A DNA stretch of 64,000 bases from Bos javanicus. Lineage: Eukaryota; Chordata; Mammalia; Artiodactyla; Bovidae. This document shows, one piece after another, positions 54,550 through 64,000 of this stretch (positions are counted from its first letter, which is position 1; each line of letters starts with the position of its first letter). Both the position numbers and the translations under genes were made by a program. The notes below the pieces were generated by a model. The model worked only from the letters and a program-made list of their open reading frames with translations, did no database searches and was not told the DNA's origin. The stretch spans positions 84,391,572 through 84,455,571 of the forward strand of contig NC_083879.1 of assembly GCF_032452875.1 (NCBI RefSeq), written 5' to 3'.

Positions 54550-55380
54550 ACTCAACTGAGTTGAAAACTACATCTCCACATGGTGTAGACACGAATGTTT
54601 ATAACTGCTTCATTCATCATCCCAAGAACTGGAAGCAACCAAGATGTCTTTTAATAGGTGAATGGATAAACTGTAGTACATTCATTCAGTGGACTAGTAT
54701 TCACTAATAAAAAATGAGCTATAAAGCCTTGAAAAAACGAAAAAGTACCCTTTCGTATCATTATGTGAGAGAAGGCAGTCTGAAAAGGGTTCTTACTGTG
54801 TGACTCCAACCATATAACATTCAGGAAGAGGCGAAATTACAGTGCCAGTGCAGAGATCGCTGGTTGCTGGGAGCTGGGCAGAGGGAGGAGCAGGCCTATC
54901 AGTGACTTTTAGTGCCGTGGAGCTGTTGTGTATGATGCCGGAAGGGTGCACGCATGACATACCGTCGTTCAGTGGCTCAGTCGTGCCCAGCTCCTTGCGA
55001 CCCCAAGGACTGCAGCACGCCAGGCCTCCCTGTCCTTCACTGTCTCCCGGAGCTTGCTCAGACTCATGAGTCCATTGAGTCGGTGATGCCATTCAGCCAT
55101 CCAATCTATACACATGATGCATACGTTTCTCAAAACCCATAGAACCGTATAACACAAAGAGTGAATACCAACATAAATTACAGACTTTCGTCAATAATAG
55201 TGTATCAGACTTGGTTCATTCATTTTAACAAATGCACCACTCTAATGCAAGATATTAATAACAAGCGAAACGACTTATTAGGGAAGGGAGAAGGGATATA
55301 TTGGAACTCTCAGTAATTTCTGCTTAATTTTTCTGGACTTAAAAAATTTCTCTGAAAACAAAGTCTATTATTTTGTTTTT
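54550..55380 (+). repeat. Old L1 3' end interrupted by a BovB fragment
   Basis: Sense L1M-like text: AGAACTGGAAGCAACCAAGA, AGGTGAATGGATAAACTGTA, GAGAGAAGGCAGTCTGAAAA, and after the BovB ACGTTTCTCAAAACCCATAG. Ends are approximate. Confidence 0.65.
54963..55106 (-). mobile_element. BovB 3' end, short
   Basis: Antisense: TTCAGTGGCTCAGTCGTGCC to AGTCGGTGATGCCATTCAGC, about 144 bases, inside the old L1. Confidence 0.88.
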
Positions 55381-55498
55381 TTAAAAGTCTGTTTGAAAGG
55401 AAGCTGCATTCTTGTCTCTTCTGATTAATACGTGTAAATGTACGGAGCTGAAACTAATAATGCCATTTAACAGAATTCCTCTTCTTTTCTTTAACCAG

Positions 55499-55646
55499 CC
55501 AGAATCTTCACGTATATGCTAGAGAAATCCAGACTCGTTTCACAGCCCCCTGGCCAGAGCAATTTTCTCATCTTCTACCTGCTGATGGACGGCTTATCTG
55601 CTGAAGAGAAGTATGGACTGCACCTTAATAATTTACATGCCCATCG
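55499..55646 (+). CDS. MYO16: MYO16 exon I: motor segment after switch I
   Basis: This 148-base exon runs from phase 1 to phase 2. It reads ARIFTYMLEKSRLVSQPP, then GQSNFLIFYLLMDGLSAEEK to LHAHR, with the Arg codon split at the donor. It matches the conserved ..I..YLLEKSRV......E.N..IFY.L..G motor segment. EKSR and IFY are intact. The acceptor is TTTTCTTTAACCAG and the donor is GTAAGT at 55647. No further MYO16 exon is visible in the remaining 8.3 kb, so the next exon lies beyond the window. Confidence 0.95.
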
Positions 55647-56496
55647 GTAAGTGATTATGTGTTTTCAGTTTGATAGTTCTGCCCTCAAATTGTGGTTGTG
55701 TTTTAGCAGTCTTAAAGTTTCTTCTTATTTTTCAGAGAAGAAATGGTGACTTCTTTTAGGAGAATAATTGGATGTACTGTTAGGTTTGAACTATCTGTGT
55801 ATTACCATTTATTGAGTGTTTAGGTGAAGCTTGTTGTGTGTGTATTATCTTATATTTTTCTAGTTTTCAGATCAGAATAATGGATTAGCACATTTCTAAG
55901 CATTTGTGTTCCCTTGGATATTTTGGATGTAACAGTTATGAATTCCTAATTTGGGGTTGTCTTTTGAAATAATGGGACATGGTATTTGAGCAATTATGGT
56001 GCATTAGGAACAGATGAGGTTACATAATGGCTTCAGATGAACCATGCACACAGGCTGGGGGCACTGACTTTCTGCAGGGGAGGCAGACCGTGTTTGTTAG
56101 AAGGAGGGGGCCTTGCTCACAGGATGGCCGTGCAAGGGGTCACTTGGCGACGTATGCGTTTTTGCCGACCACCTGACCCTGTGTGTCTCCCTTCATGGAC
56201 GGGTCCACACTTGGAGAGGATGAGAATGAGCCAGCAAGGAGTGGGAACCCCACTCAGACGAGGAGTGGGGGAGCCGGGGGGAGAGGGTGTCGGGTGGGCA
56301 TGTCCAAACCCAGTGGTGAATTCCTGGCCGAGCAGCGAGGAGGGGCCGCGCTCTGATAAAGCTGTGCGTTAACTTCAAACATTCGCTGACCCCTGACAAC
56401 TGGCTGTTGCCGGCTTTAAGAAGAATGATGTGCTTGTGATTTTATGAGAATTTTTGTGAGAGAAAATAAAGGATGCATGAGGAGGAGGAGGAGGAG
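55647..56496. other. Intron 9 segment without recognised features
   Basis: AT-rich at first, then GC-rich at 56040-56370. No next MYO16 exon is visible. Confidence 0.45.
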
Positions 56497-56702
56497 GGCC
56501 TCCCAGGTGGGGATGGTGGTCAAGAACCCGCCTGCCAACGCAGGAGAGTCAAGAGACGTGGGTTCCATCCCTGGGTGGGGAAGATCCCCTGGAGGAGGGC
56601 ATAGCAACCCACTCCATGTTCTTGCCTGGAGAATCATGGACAGAGGAGCCTGGTGGGCTACAGTCCGTGGGGTCGCAGAGAAGCAGACACGCCTGAGCAA
56701 TT
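56497..56702 (+). mobile_element. Bov-tA SINE preceded by (GGA)n
   Basis: A GGAGGAGGAGG run leads into a diverged sense Bov-tA (GGCCTCCCAGGTGGGGATGG to AGCAGACACGCCTGAGCAAT). Confidence 0.82.
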
Positions 56703-57242
56703 AAGCTCACACGCACGGCAGGGTGGAGCGTGGCCAGAGAACCGGTCACGTCTGAGAGCTGAAGGCCACGCTGAGCGGACAGGGAGGTGAAGGGGCCCAG
56801 TGCCGGCACTGAGAGAGGGGCCTTTTCCAGCCCCCTGGGGTCTCCATGGAGCTGAACCCCCAGACCTGTCCAGGCGGGGACAGGACCACGTCTGTGGTCA
56901 CCACGGCTGCAGAGGGGAAGGAGGTGGGGCGTGCACCCAGGGGCGAGGAATGAACTGGCCTTATTTGAAGGCCCCCTTAGATGATTATTTAATTACATTA
57001 TTTAATTATTTAATGACAACTCACTCGGTTTCCTTGAAACTATTACAGCCAACAGTACAGATCCCGTTTATCATGTTGATAGAGACTTAAAGTGAAGAAG
57101 GCCTTAGCAAAATTGTTGTTCAAAGTGAGAGGTGGTTTGGAGATTTACTGTCCCCCAAACAAGAGAAATTCGGAAGAAAAAGAAAGCACTGATACTGAAG
57201 AATCATAGCCCAGGCAAAAGCAATTTTAAAAACAGAGATTCG
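56703..57242. other. Intron 9 segment without recognised features
   Basis: GC-rich to 56960, then AT-rich. No gene was recognised. Confidence 0.45.
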
Positions 57243-57482
57243 AACCCCAGTACTTTGGCCACATGATCGAAGAGCTGACTCATTGGAAAAGACCCTGATT
57301 CTGGAAAAGACTGAGGGCAGGAGGAGGAGGGGACGGCAGAGGATGAGATGGCTGGATGGCATCACCGACTCAGTGGACACGAGTTTTAGTAAAGTCCAGG
57401 AGATGGTGAAGGACAGGGAAGTGTGGCATGTCACAGTCCACGGGGTCACAAAGAGTCGGACACGACTGAGCGACTGAACAAC
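57243..57482 (+). mobile_element. BovB 3' end
   Basis: Sense, about 240 bases: CCCAGTACTTTGGCCACATG to ACACGACTGAGCGACTGAAC. Confidence 0.9.
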
Positions 57483-59504
57483 AGCAAACATACAGGTGCG
57501 CTGGCATTTTTATTTTTTTATCAAATCACCTCATTTCCTAAAGGAAGAAATCAGATCTGGAGGTACAGGGAGGTCTATACCCAAGTGAGTACAACAGAAG
57601 TGAGATAACCCGGTCTTGAATCACTCTCTGTTTTTCTGCATCGGGCGTCTCAGACAGGAGGGAAAGCATCCGACTGGGGGCTGTTGGGGTGTTCTGGGCA
57701 GCCTGTGGGGAAGAAAAGTCTTGGTGGCTTGCATTCCTCATCTTTCCTGCCAGCAAGGCTCAAAGCTGGCGGCAGAGCGTTGCGTTAGGTGCTGCGTCTG
57801 CACGCGTGTGTGTGCGTGCTTGTACACGCGTGTGCCTGGCCTTGCAGACGCAGAGCCACTGAGGAACAAAAGGCAGCCGTCTAGTCCAGCATTCAAAGAC
57901 ACGATTCAGCCTCTTGGGCCATGGTTTGGACCCCTCTTTTGAAGTGTGAGAGCGTGTGGGAGAAAACAAGTGTTTCTCTATTGACCTCCGTTCCAACATC
58001 CGTTTCTCTTTGCGAAAGAGAGCTTGGAAGCGCTGAGGCCATTTAGAAAGTCAAACGTCAGGGCTTGCTTTGTGAGAAGGCCCAACAGGAAAGAGCTCAG
58101 CAAAATCATGAATAATTCAACTCTCTTGAACAAAGAAGTTATTTTATTAAAATGAATTATAAATATCTAACGAGTGCAAAACAACATTCCTCAGTAAAAA
58201 TGTACACTGCCACTCCAGATTCATAAAACATATCCATTGGAGCGTTTGTACCATGACAGTTCCACAGACAGAGTATTCTTTAATAATAAAACCAGCAGTT
58301 TTGCAAGTTATAATGCCTTATACATCCCGATATTTCTGTGATTTGTGTCCTGTGGGTCTTTTAACAGTCACAGCGTTTGTGGGTTTTCTTGCCTTTACAG
58401 TCCTGGTCAGCCTTGAGGAGCTTATATTTGTATTGGGGGTATATCGTCCTTGCTTAGTCATTACATTCATTAAGTACTAGAGTTTTGTAAATTGTTTGGC
58501 TTGCTCACAATCAGTAGTATTAATAACTTATTAGCTTTCTAACCTTTCACAATTTGATGATCTTTCTGAGTTTCCTCCTTAAGGAATTCATAGGTAAAGG
58601 ATATCACTATATTTATATAACTATATATTGTTACATAAACAATATATAAATAAACTACATATTGTTTATATGTAAACAATATTATTATCACACATACTTA
58701 TCTGATTTTAAGAGATATTGATATATTATCAGGTAGAACAAGTAAGCATCTACTTTACCATCTAAATGTCCCTTTGCTTATTCAATGCTTATTCCATAAT
58801 GCAACTTGTCTTGAGATTTTGATGATGTATAGTGAGTCTTTAAAGCAAACATTACAAACGTTTGCAAACCTGCCTCCTTAAAATGCCTCTTTTCTTTATT
58901 ACTACCAACTGGTTACCTACATGAAACATGTAAATAAACATGGAACAGGAATTGTAAGCTGAAGACCTATCCAAGATTCATCACATGTCCCTATGTGATC
59001 AGAACTCCAAAGAGAAGAAAGGATTATTGTAACTAGTGCTATGCTACTGCAGTTAAAGCTACAGAAGTGTTTTTGTTTTGTTTTTTTAACTTTGACTCTG
59101 GTTTGGAACTAAAAGTTTTCAGAGTCTCACATGAAAATTTATGGAGGTTTATTTTAGTGTTAAATGCACCTAAAAATGCTCTCTTGTTTGTATAATTGGA
59201 ACAGTATCTAGAACAAGCAGATAGGACTCTTGTTTATAGAATAGAAATGGAGCAGATCTAGACATCAAATCTTATAGCTTAACTGCATGAAAGCAATATT
59301 TGTAACACTTTGCCTAGAATCTTCCTGGACAGATGGTTTAAACAACGACCACAGGAAAAATGTCTCTGGGTCCTGACATTTTGAGCAGCAGCAGTAAGTT
59401 GCATTATAGAAAACCACCACTAGATGGCACACTCTCCACAAAATCAGACGGCCAAAATACGTCTCCATCATTAAAGGTTTCTTTTTTTCCACCAAACTTA
59501 TTTA
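57483..59504. other. Intron 9 segment, AT-rich palindromic patch
   Basis: Unique-looking. Bases about 58610-58690 hold inverted TATATTGTT/AACAATATA units (ATATATTGTTACATAAACAA). No gene was recognised. Confidence 0.5.
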
Positions 59505-60560
59505 TTTCTAATTGAAGGAAAGTTGCTTCACAATATACCTACGGCTTCCGCATGAGTCAGCCATAGGTATCCGTGTGTCCCCTCCCTCTGGGACCTCCCT
59601 CCCAGCTCCCACCCCATCCCACCCCTCTAGGTTGCTGCAGAGCCCGGGTTTGAGTCGTACAGCAGATGCCCGCTGGCGTCTACGCCACACGTGCTGCTGT
59701 ACGTGCTTCCACGCGACTCTCCATTCGTCCCGCCTCTCCTTCCGCCCCCACTGTGCGCACCAGTCTCTTCTTTGTGTCTGTGTCTCTACTGTTGTCCTGT
59801 AAATATGTTGGTCGGTACCACGTTTCTGGATTCCATATATATGCATTAATATATGATATTTGTTTTTCTCTTTCTTACTTCACTCTGTATAATAGAGCCT
59901 AGGATCATCCACCTCAGTAGAATGGCTCAAATATGTTCCTTTTTATGGCTAATACTCTATTGTATATACGTCCCACAGTTTCTTTACCCATTCATCCCTT
60001 GATGGACGTCTAGGTTGCTTCCATGCCTGAGCGTTTGTAAGTTGCGCTGCAATGAGCACTGGGGTACATGTGTGTTCTTTAATTTCGTTTTCCTCCGGGT
60101 GTATGCCAAGTAGTGGGGTCGCTAGGTCCTATGGTAGTTCTGCTCCCAGTTTTTTGAGAAATCTCCACAGTGGCTGTATTTTTGAGGAATTTTTGAGGAA
60201 TCTCCACAGTGGCTGTATTATTTTCCATTCCCACCAACAATGCAAGAGGGTTCCCATTTCTTCGCACCCTCTCCAGCATTCATTGTTTGTGGGGTTTTTT
60301 GATGATGGCCATTCTGACTGGTGTGAGGAGATATTTCATTGTAGTTTTGATATGCCTTTCTCTAATAACGATTGATGTTGAGCATCTTTTCATGTGTGTA
60401 TTAGCCATCTGTATGTCTTCTTTGGAGAAATGTCTGTTCAGGTCTCTTGGCCACTTTTTGATTGGGTTTTTTGTTTTTCGGTTACTGAGTTGCGTAAGCT
60501 GCTTGTATATTTCGGAAAGGGATCCCTTGTCAGTCTCCTTTGTCCAGGCTGTACGGTCGT
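59505..60560 (-). mobile_element. Antisense L1 3' end
   Basis: Read on the minus strand, the end of ORF2 is visible (YKQLTQLSNRKTKNPIKKWP, then RHFSKEDIQMAN at about 60394-60520), followed by the 3' UTR. The 3' UTR sequence corresponds to 7225-7570 of this window but is more diverged. A 33-base segment (TCTCCACAGTGGCTGTATT) is duplicated at 60156-60215. Confidence 0.82.
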
Positions 60561-61189
60561 GTTCCTTCTTCCGTTTGGCTTCTGTCCGTGATGGTACGGT
60601 TGAACCAGTGTTTCGTGTAGGCTTCATGTTGGGAGTGATCTGTGTTTGCATTCTGGTGGGGGGAGGTAAGTTTGGGGGTTTTTTCCCCCTCTGATGGGTA
60701 GGGCTGTGTGAGGCCTTATGCTTTGGGTGTCCCTGGTAATCCTGCCCACCGCCGGTTGGGTTTGATCTGTGTTTGCATTCTGGTGGGGGGAGGTGAGTTT
60801 GGGGTTTTTCCCCCTCTGATGGGTAGGGCTGTGTGAGGCCTTATGCTTTGGGTGTCCCTGGTAATCCTGGGCTGTGTGAGGCCTTATGCTTTGGGTGCCC
60901 CTGGTAATCCTGCCCGCCGCCGGTTGGGTGTGGGTCCTTGTCTTGCTTGTTGTTCAGGCGGACCATCTTGCCCTGAGTGCTGGCAGCAGTTGGGTGATGC
61001 CAGCTCGTGTACACAGGTGGAGGCCTTTGCCAAGTTCTCACCAATCAATGCTCCCTGGGTTGGGAGTTCCTGGCAGTCTAGGGTCTGGGACTCACTGCTC
61101 CCACTCCAGAGGCTCCGGCCCGGTCTCTGGCCAGGGGACCGAGACTCCGCAAGTCATTTGTTTTGGCATTAAAGGGGATTAAAACAAAC
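60561..61189 (-). repeat. G/C-rich segment with tandem units, possibly L1 5' UTR
   Basis: A unit of about 127 bases starting GATCTGTGTTTGCATTCTGG occurs at 60637 and 60764. A partial third copy (GGCTGTGTGAGGCCTTATGC) starts at about 60868. Further right the sequence (GCCAAGTTCTCACCAATCAA, CCCTGGGTTGGGAGTTCCTG) looks, antisense, like ruminant L1 5' UTR. An endogenous retrovirus LTR is an alternative. Confidence 0.4.
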
Positions 61190-61402
61190 ATACCGAGGCA
61201 CTAGCAGTGAAGAACTCGCCTGCCAGTGCAGCAGATATAAAAGACGTGGGTTCAATCACTGGGTCGGGAAGATCCCCTGGAGTCGGAAGTGGAAACCCTC
61301 TCCAGTATGCTTCCCTGGAGAATCCCATGGACGCAGGAGCCTGGCGGGCTACAGTCCGTGGGGTCGCAAAGAGTCAGACATGGTTGAACTGACTTAACAC
61401 AG
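61190..61402 (+). mobile_element. Bov-tA SINE
   Basis: Sense copy: GAAGAACTCGCCTGCCAGTG, GGGTCGGGAAGATCCCCTGG, AGAGTCAGACATGGTTGAAC. It separates the G/C-rich and purine-rich parts of the composite block. Confidence 0.87.
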
Positions 61403-62040
61403 AAACAAGAAACAAAAGATAAACCCCAGACAAATGGCGAGTACAAAATCAAGCAAATAATAACAAAAATAATGGAACATGCACACACCCATACAAAACC
61501 AAAACAGTCCAAAGGAAATAAAGTACAAGAGACTAACCTAGTAAGCAAAGGAAACCAAAAATGATATCAGCCAATTAAAAAAAACTAAAGCACAAACCAG
61601 AAAACAAAAGCAAAGCAAGGTGCCAACTGGGGAAGAAAGCAGAGAAGACAAAATAAACTAACAAACAGGATGAAAAAAAAGAAAGAAAAATAGGAAAAGA
61701 AAGGGAGAATAGAAAAGCAAAGTTAAATAGAGTATATAAAAAAGGTCTATATGTATTAAAGAATATCTACAGCAGGAAAAAAGCAGTAAGAAAACAGACG
61801 AAAAATAGTTTAAAAATAAATTTTGAAAAATTCGAAGAAAAAAAAAAAAACCCACAGAATTGCAAAAGTCCAACAGAGAGGCAAAAATATATAAAGGAAA
61901 TAAAAAGTGGGATTAAAAAAAAAAGTCTTAAATAGAGTTATTAGTGTTAATAAAACCAACAACTGCAGCAACAGAGGAAAAAAAAGAAAAAGAAGAATAA
62001 AAAAATCCAGAACCAAACAGAACAAGTCAAAATGAAGAAG
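61403..62040. repeat. A-rich purine block
   Basis: About 640 bases dominated by A and AAG/AAAG units (many A8-A13 runs). Read antisense it is a pyrimidine-rich tract. Origin not recognised. It may belong with the flanking blocks to one retroelement. Confidence 0.5.
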
Positions 62041-63570
62041 AAGAGGAAACGTCTGTCTCAGCTCTCGGCTGCCCGCGTCCTTCCCCTCGCTGTGAGTCAG
62101 AGTCCACCTTCAGCTCCTAGGGTACCCTCCAGCTCCGCGCGGGTCTCTGGACCTGCTGTGAGGCAGCGGGGACTCTCATCTAGTCCTGCTGCTGCGTGTT
62201 CTTGCCTCCGACGTCCCTGGCTGCCAGAGCTCCTGAGTTTTCTTTTGCGGGAACTCTCTTTGTCCTTTTATGTATTCGACAGGCAGAGTGTGCCTCGTTG
62301 ATCGTGTGGACTGCAGCTTGCACAGCTGGTGGGAAGGCCTCTGGCCTCTGGGCCGCGCTGCCCCAGCTTTCGGTTGGCTTTCGGTTGTGGCTCTATGTCC
62401 ACCGCTGCCTGTGTCACCCACTGGGGCTCCCTCCTGAGGCGGCCCTGGAGGACCGGGGTCTGCCCCAGCGGGGCCTGAGCGTGGAGGGGGCGCTGCTTGG
62501 ATCCCCTGCTTGGAACCAAGCTTGGAGGTCCCCTGCTTGGATCCCGGGGACGCTGGCAGCACCAGGCACCCAGCGGAGCTGGTGGCTAGGGAAGAGGGAA
62601 GCACGGGGCTCTCAGGGTTCTTCCAAGCCTCTGGCAGCTCTGTGCCAGTGGGGACTGAGCGTGGAGTGGGCGCGCCTGCTTGGATCGCGGGGACCCTGGC
62701 GGCACCGAGTGTGCAGGGACGCCATCTGCCTCGGTCGCGGGAGCTGTGACCCGACTGGAGCCTCCTTCCAGCCTCTGGCCGCTGGTGTTCAAATGATCCT
62801 TTTTGGCTGCTCCTTCTCTGTGGCTCTGCGTGTTCAAGGCACTTAAACATCCCCCCTGGCTGGGGACCTTCTCTGTCACTCAGTGCATCAAGCACGTAAA
62901 GGCCACCTTCCTCCGGGGTCCTTCTCGATTCTTCAGCTGCCAGTACTGGGCGGAGAGGCCCCAAGGATGGCTCCAGCTGCCATGTGGGACTCAGCAGTGT
63001 CACCTCGTGGCTGCCCGTTTCCCCGAGGCGTTCCCACCGCAGAGCCCTCCCTCACGTCTTCCCGGGCCCTCTCCCCACAGGCAAAGCAGACCTCGCCCTA
63101 GGATTAAGCTCCGATCCGATCCCCACAGCCCAGCACCCAGCAGCTGCCCTTTTTAGGGTTCGTGCGTCCCTGTCCGGGGTACACAGAGCAGCAGCAGGAA
63201 CTGTCCACATGGTTCTCAGTCCTTTTAGCCTCAGCCGGTCACGGGTGAGCTGCTGCGCTCTCCAGGAGCCTCTGATGCCAGCCCTCTGTCCCGAACAATC
63301 TTCCTGATGGGGGATCGGACCCCTGCTTCGGTCCCCCCAGCCCCACCTGCTGTCTCGGGTGCAGGCCTGGTCCTGCTCAGTCTCCTCCTGCTCCCTCCTT
63401 CCTGCACCCTCCCAGGTTTTGCATGGATCTGTACATTCCTCTCCAGTGTCCGGGGATGCTTGCCAGCTCTCAGCTGCTGCCCTGTGAGATCCTTCGCATC
63501 CGAGGATGTGTTCCTGAGGCATCCACGAGAGGAGCTTCACTCCAGCCCACCCACCCCACCCCTATCCTGT
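62041..63570. other. CpG-rich 1.5-kb block of unknown identity
   Basis: This block is clearly richer in G, C and CpG than the rest of the window (for example CTCCGCGCGGGTCTCTGG). It includes loosely repeated units around GCTTGGATC(C/G)C(C/G) at about 62490-62700. Open frames exist on both strands (up to 275 codons on the minus strand), but their low-complexity composition and lack of domains argue against a protein. It may be a CpG-rich retroelement 5' region (antisense L1 5' UTR or an LTR) or a small CpG island in the MYO16 intron. Confidence 0.45.
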
Positions 63571-64000
63571 CTCCAAAGGTCTCTTTTATTGACGGTTCTT
63601 CCTATGATTCCCTGTTTCTTTTTCTTGGCTGTTTGTTTCTCAGATTTTATTTCAAAACATTTTAAGTGATACCAACACTGCATCTGGAAAGTAAATACAG
63701 TGTCTGTTCCTGGGAACTGAGATTTAAAGAAAGTCAGAAGTAGTCATCAATTGCTCATCTTCAGCCTGCTTTGCACAGCTCTTACGGGGTTAGTCCCAGA
63801 ACAGCTGGGCTCTGAAATCTAGAGAATTGATTCCTCACCTCCCTTCATGTTGATTAATGATGGAAATGACTGGGATGTGGCCTCAGAGCATTCTCTGCAA
63901 AGGTCAGGTTTGAATTATAAACCGAGAGCAAGCAATCATTTGACTCAGCGCGTGTGACCTGCTTCTAACCTTGTGTGTTAGTGAAGGGAAACTCTGACTC
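63571..64000. other. Intron 9 segment to the window end
   Basis: Ordinary-looking intron DNA after a T-rich patch (63600-63665). No exon or repeat was recognised. Confidence 0.45.

Larger units (their letters stand above)
2103..55646 (+). other. MYO16: MYO16 gene, internal part (nine coding exons)
   Basis: This span holds nine consecutive coding exons of unconventional myosin XVI. The family has N-terminal ankyrin repeats, which in MYO16 bind protein phosphatase 1 catalytic subunits, then a myosin motor and a long C-terminal tail. It is mainly a neuronal gene. The exon borders all follow AG/GT and the phases chain without a break (0>1>2>0>0>0>2>0>1>2), giving 1058 bases and about 352 residues with no stop. 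Residues 1-76 are the end of the ankyrin region and a linker, 77-150 lead into the motor, and 151-352 are the first part of the motor. Introns are about 2.7, 19.2, 7.7, 3.9, 1.8, 2.0, 6.6 and 8.6 kb. Upstream ankyrin exons and the rest of the motor lie outside the window. The gene assignment rests on recognising the protein, not on a database search. Confidence 0.93.

Noticed and set aside
55647..64000. Search for the next MYO16 exon
   Set aside because: I found no stretch that continues the motor in the required phase with AG/GT borders, so I report none.

Overview
The window is mammalian nuclear DNA from a ruminant, almost certainly a bovid (cattle, buffalo, sheep or goat). The evidence is a very high density of BovB (RTE-type) LINEs and of the related tRNA-derived Bov-tA/BovA SINEs, plus L1 copies. 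There is no bacterial gene organisation. I cannot separate the bovid species from sequence alone.

One host gene is present, on the + strand: the middle part of MYO16 (unconventional myosin XVI). Nine coding exons are visible at 2103-2178, 4837-4990, 24161-24311, 32061-32171, 36075-36140, 37919-38046, 40086-40191, 46766-46883 and 55499-55646. All have AG/GT borders, and every reading phase matches the next exon. Together they give 1058 coding bases, about 352 residues. In order these are the end of the N-terminal ankyrin region, a linker, and the first part of the motor domain: the purine-binding loop (NPFKEIPIY), the P-loop (GERGSGKS), a degenerate switch I (NDLSSCFIK) and the following EKSR segment. 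The gene runs past both window ends. No promoter, first exon or last exon is here.

All the rest is intron. Intron 2 (4991-24160) is the repeat sink: an antisense L1 (7.2-9.9 kb), an antisense BovB with perfect 11-bp target-site duplications (10775-12450), a sense BovB with a 539-codon uninterrupted reverse-transcriptase ORF (13380-15024), another antisense BovB (17.0-18.7 kb) and a nearly full-length but broken BovB (20.0-23.4 kb). Intron 3 (24312-32060) holds a 5'-inverted BovB with perfect target-site duplications and many SINEs. Introns 4-6 are short and repeat-poor, apart from an old L1 at 34.6-35.9 kb. Intron 7 has a microsatellite, several SINEs and a BovB split by a SINE. Intron 8 begins with about 340 bases of TG-rich repeat starting 80 bases after the exon 8 donor. 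The last 8 kb (intron 9, incomplete) ends in an antisense L1 3' end, a tandemly repeated G/C-rich segment, a purine-rich block and a 1.5-kb CpG-rich block that may be one rearranged L1.

I found no RNA gene, CRISPR array, integron or new multi-gene system. The most notable points are the close inverted pair of BovB copies in intron 2, the twin-primed BovB in intron 3, the TG-rich tract next to exon 8, the non-canonical nucleotide-binding motifs of the myosin motor, and the unexplained composite block at 59.5-63.6 kb.
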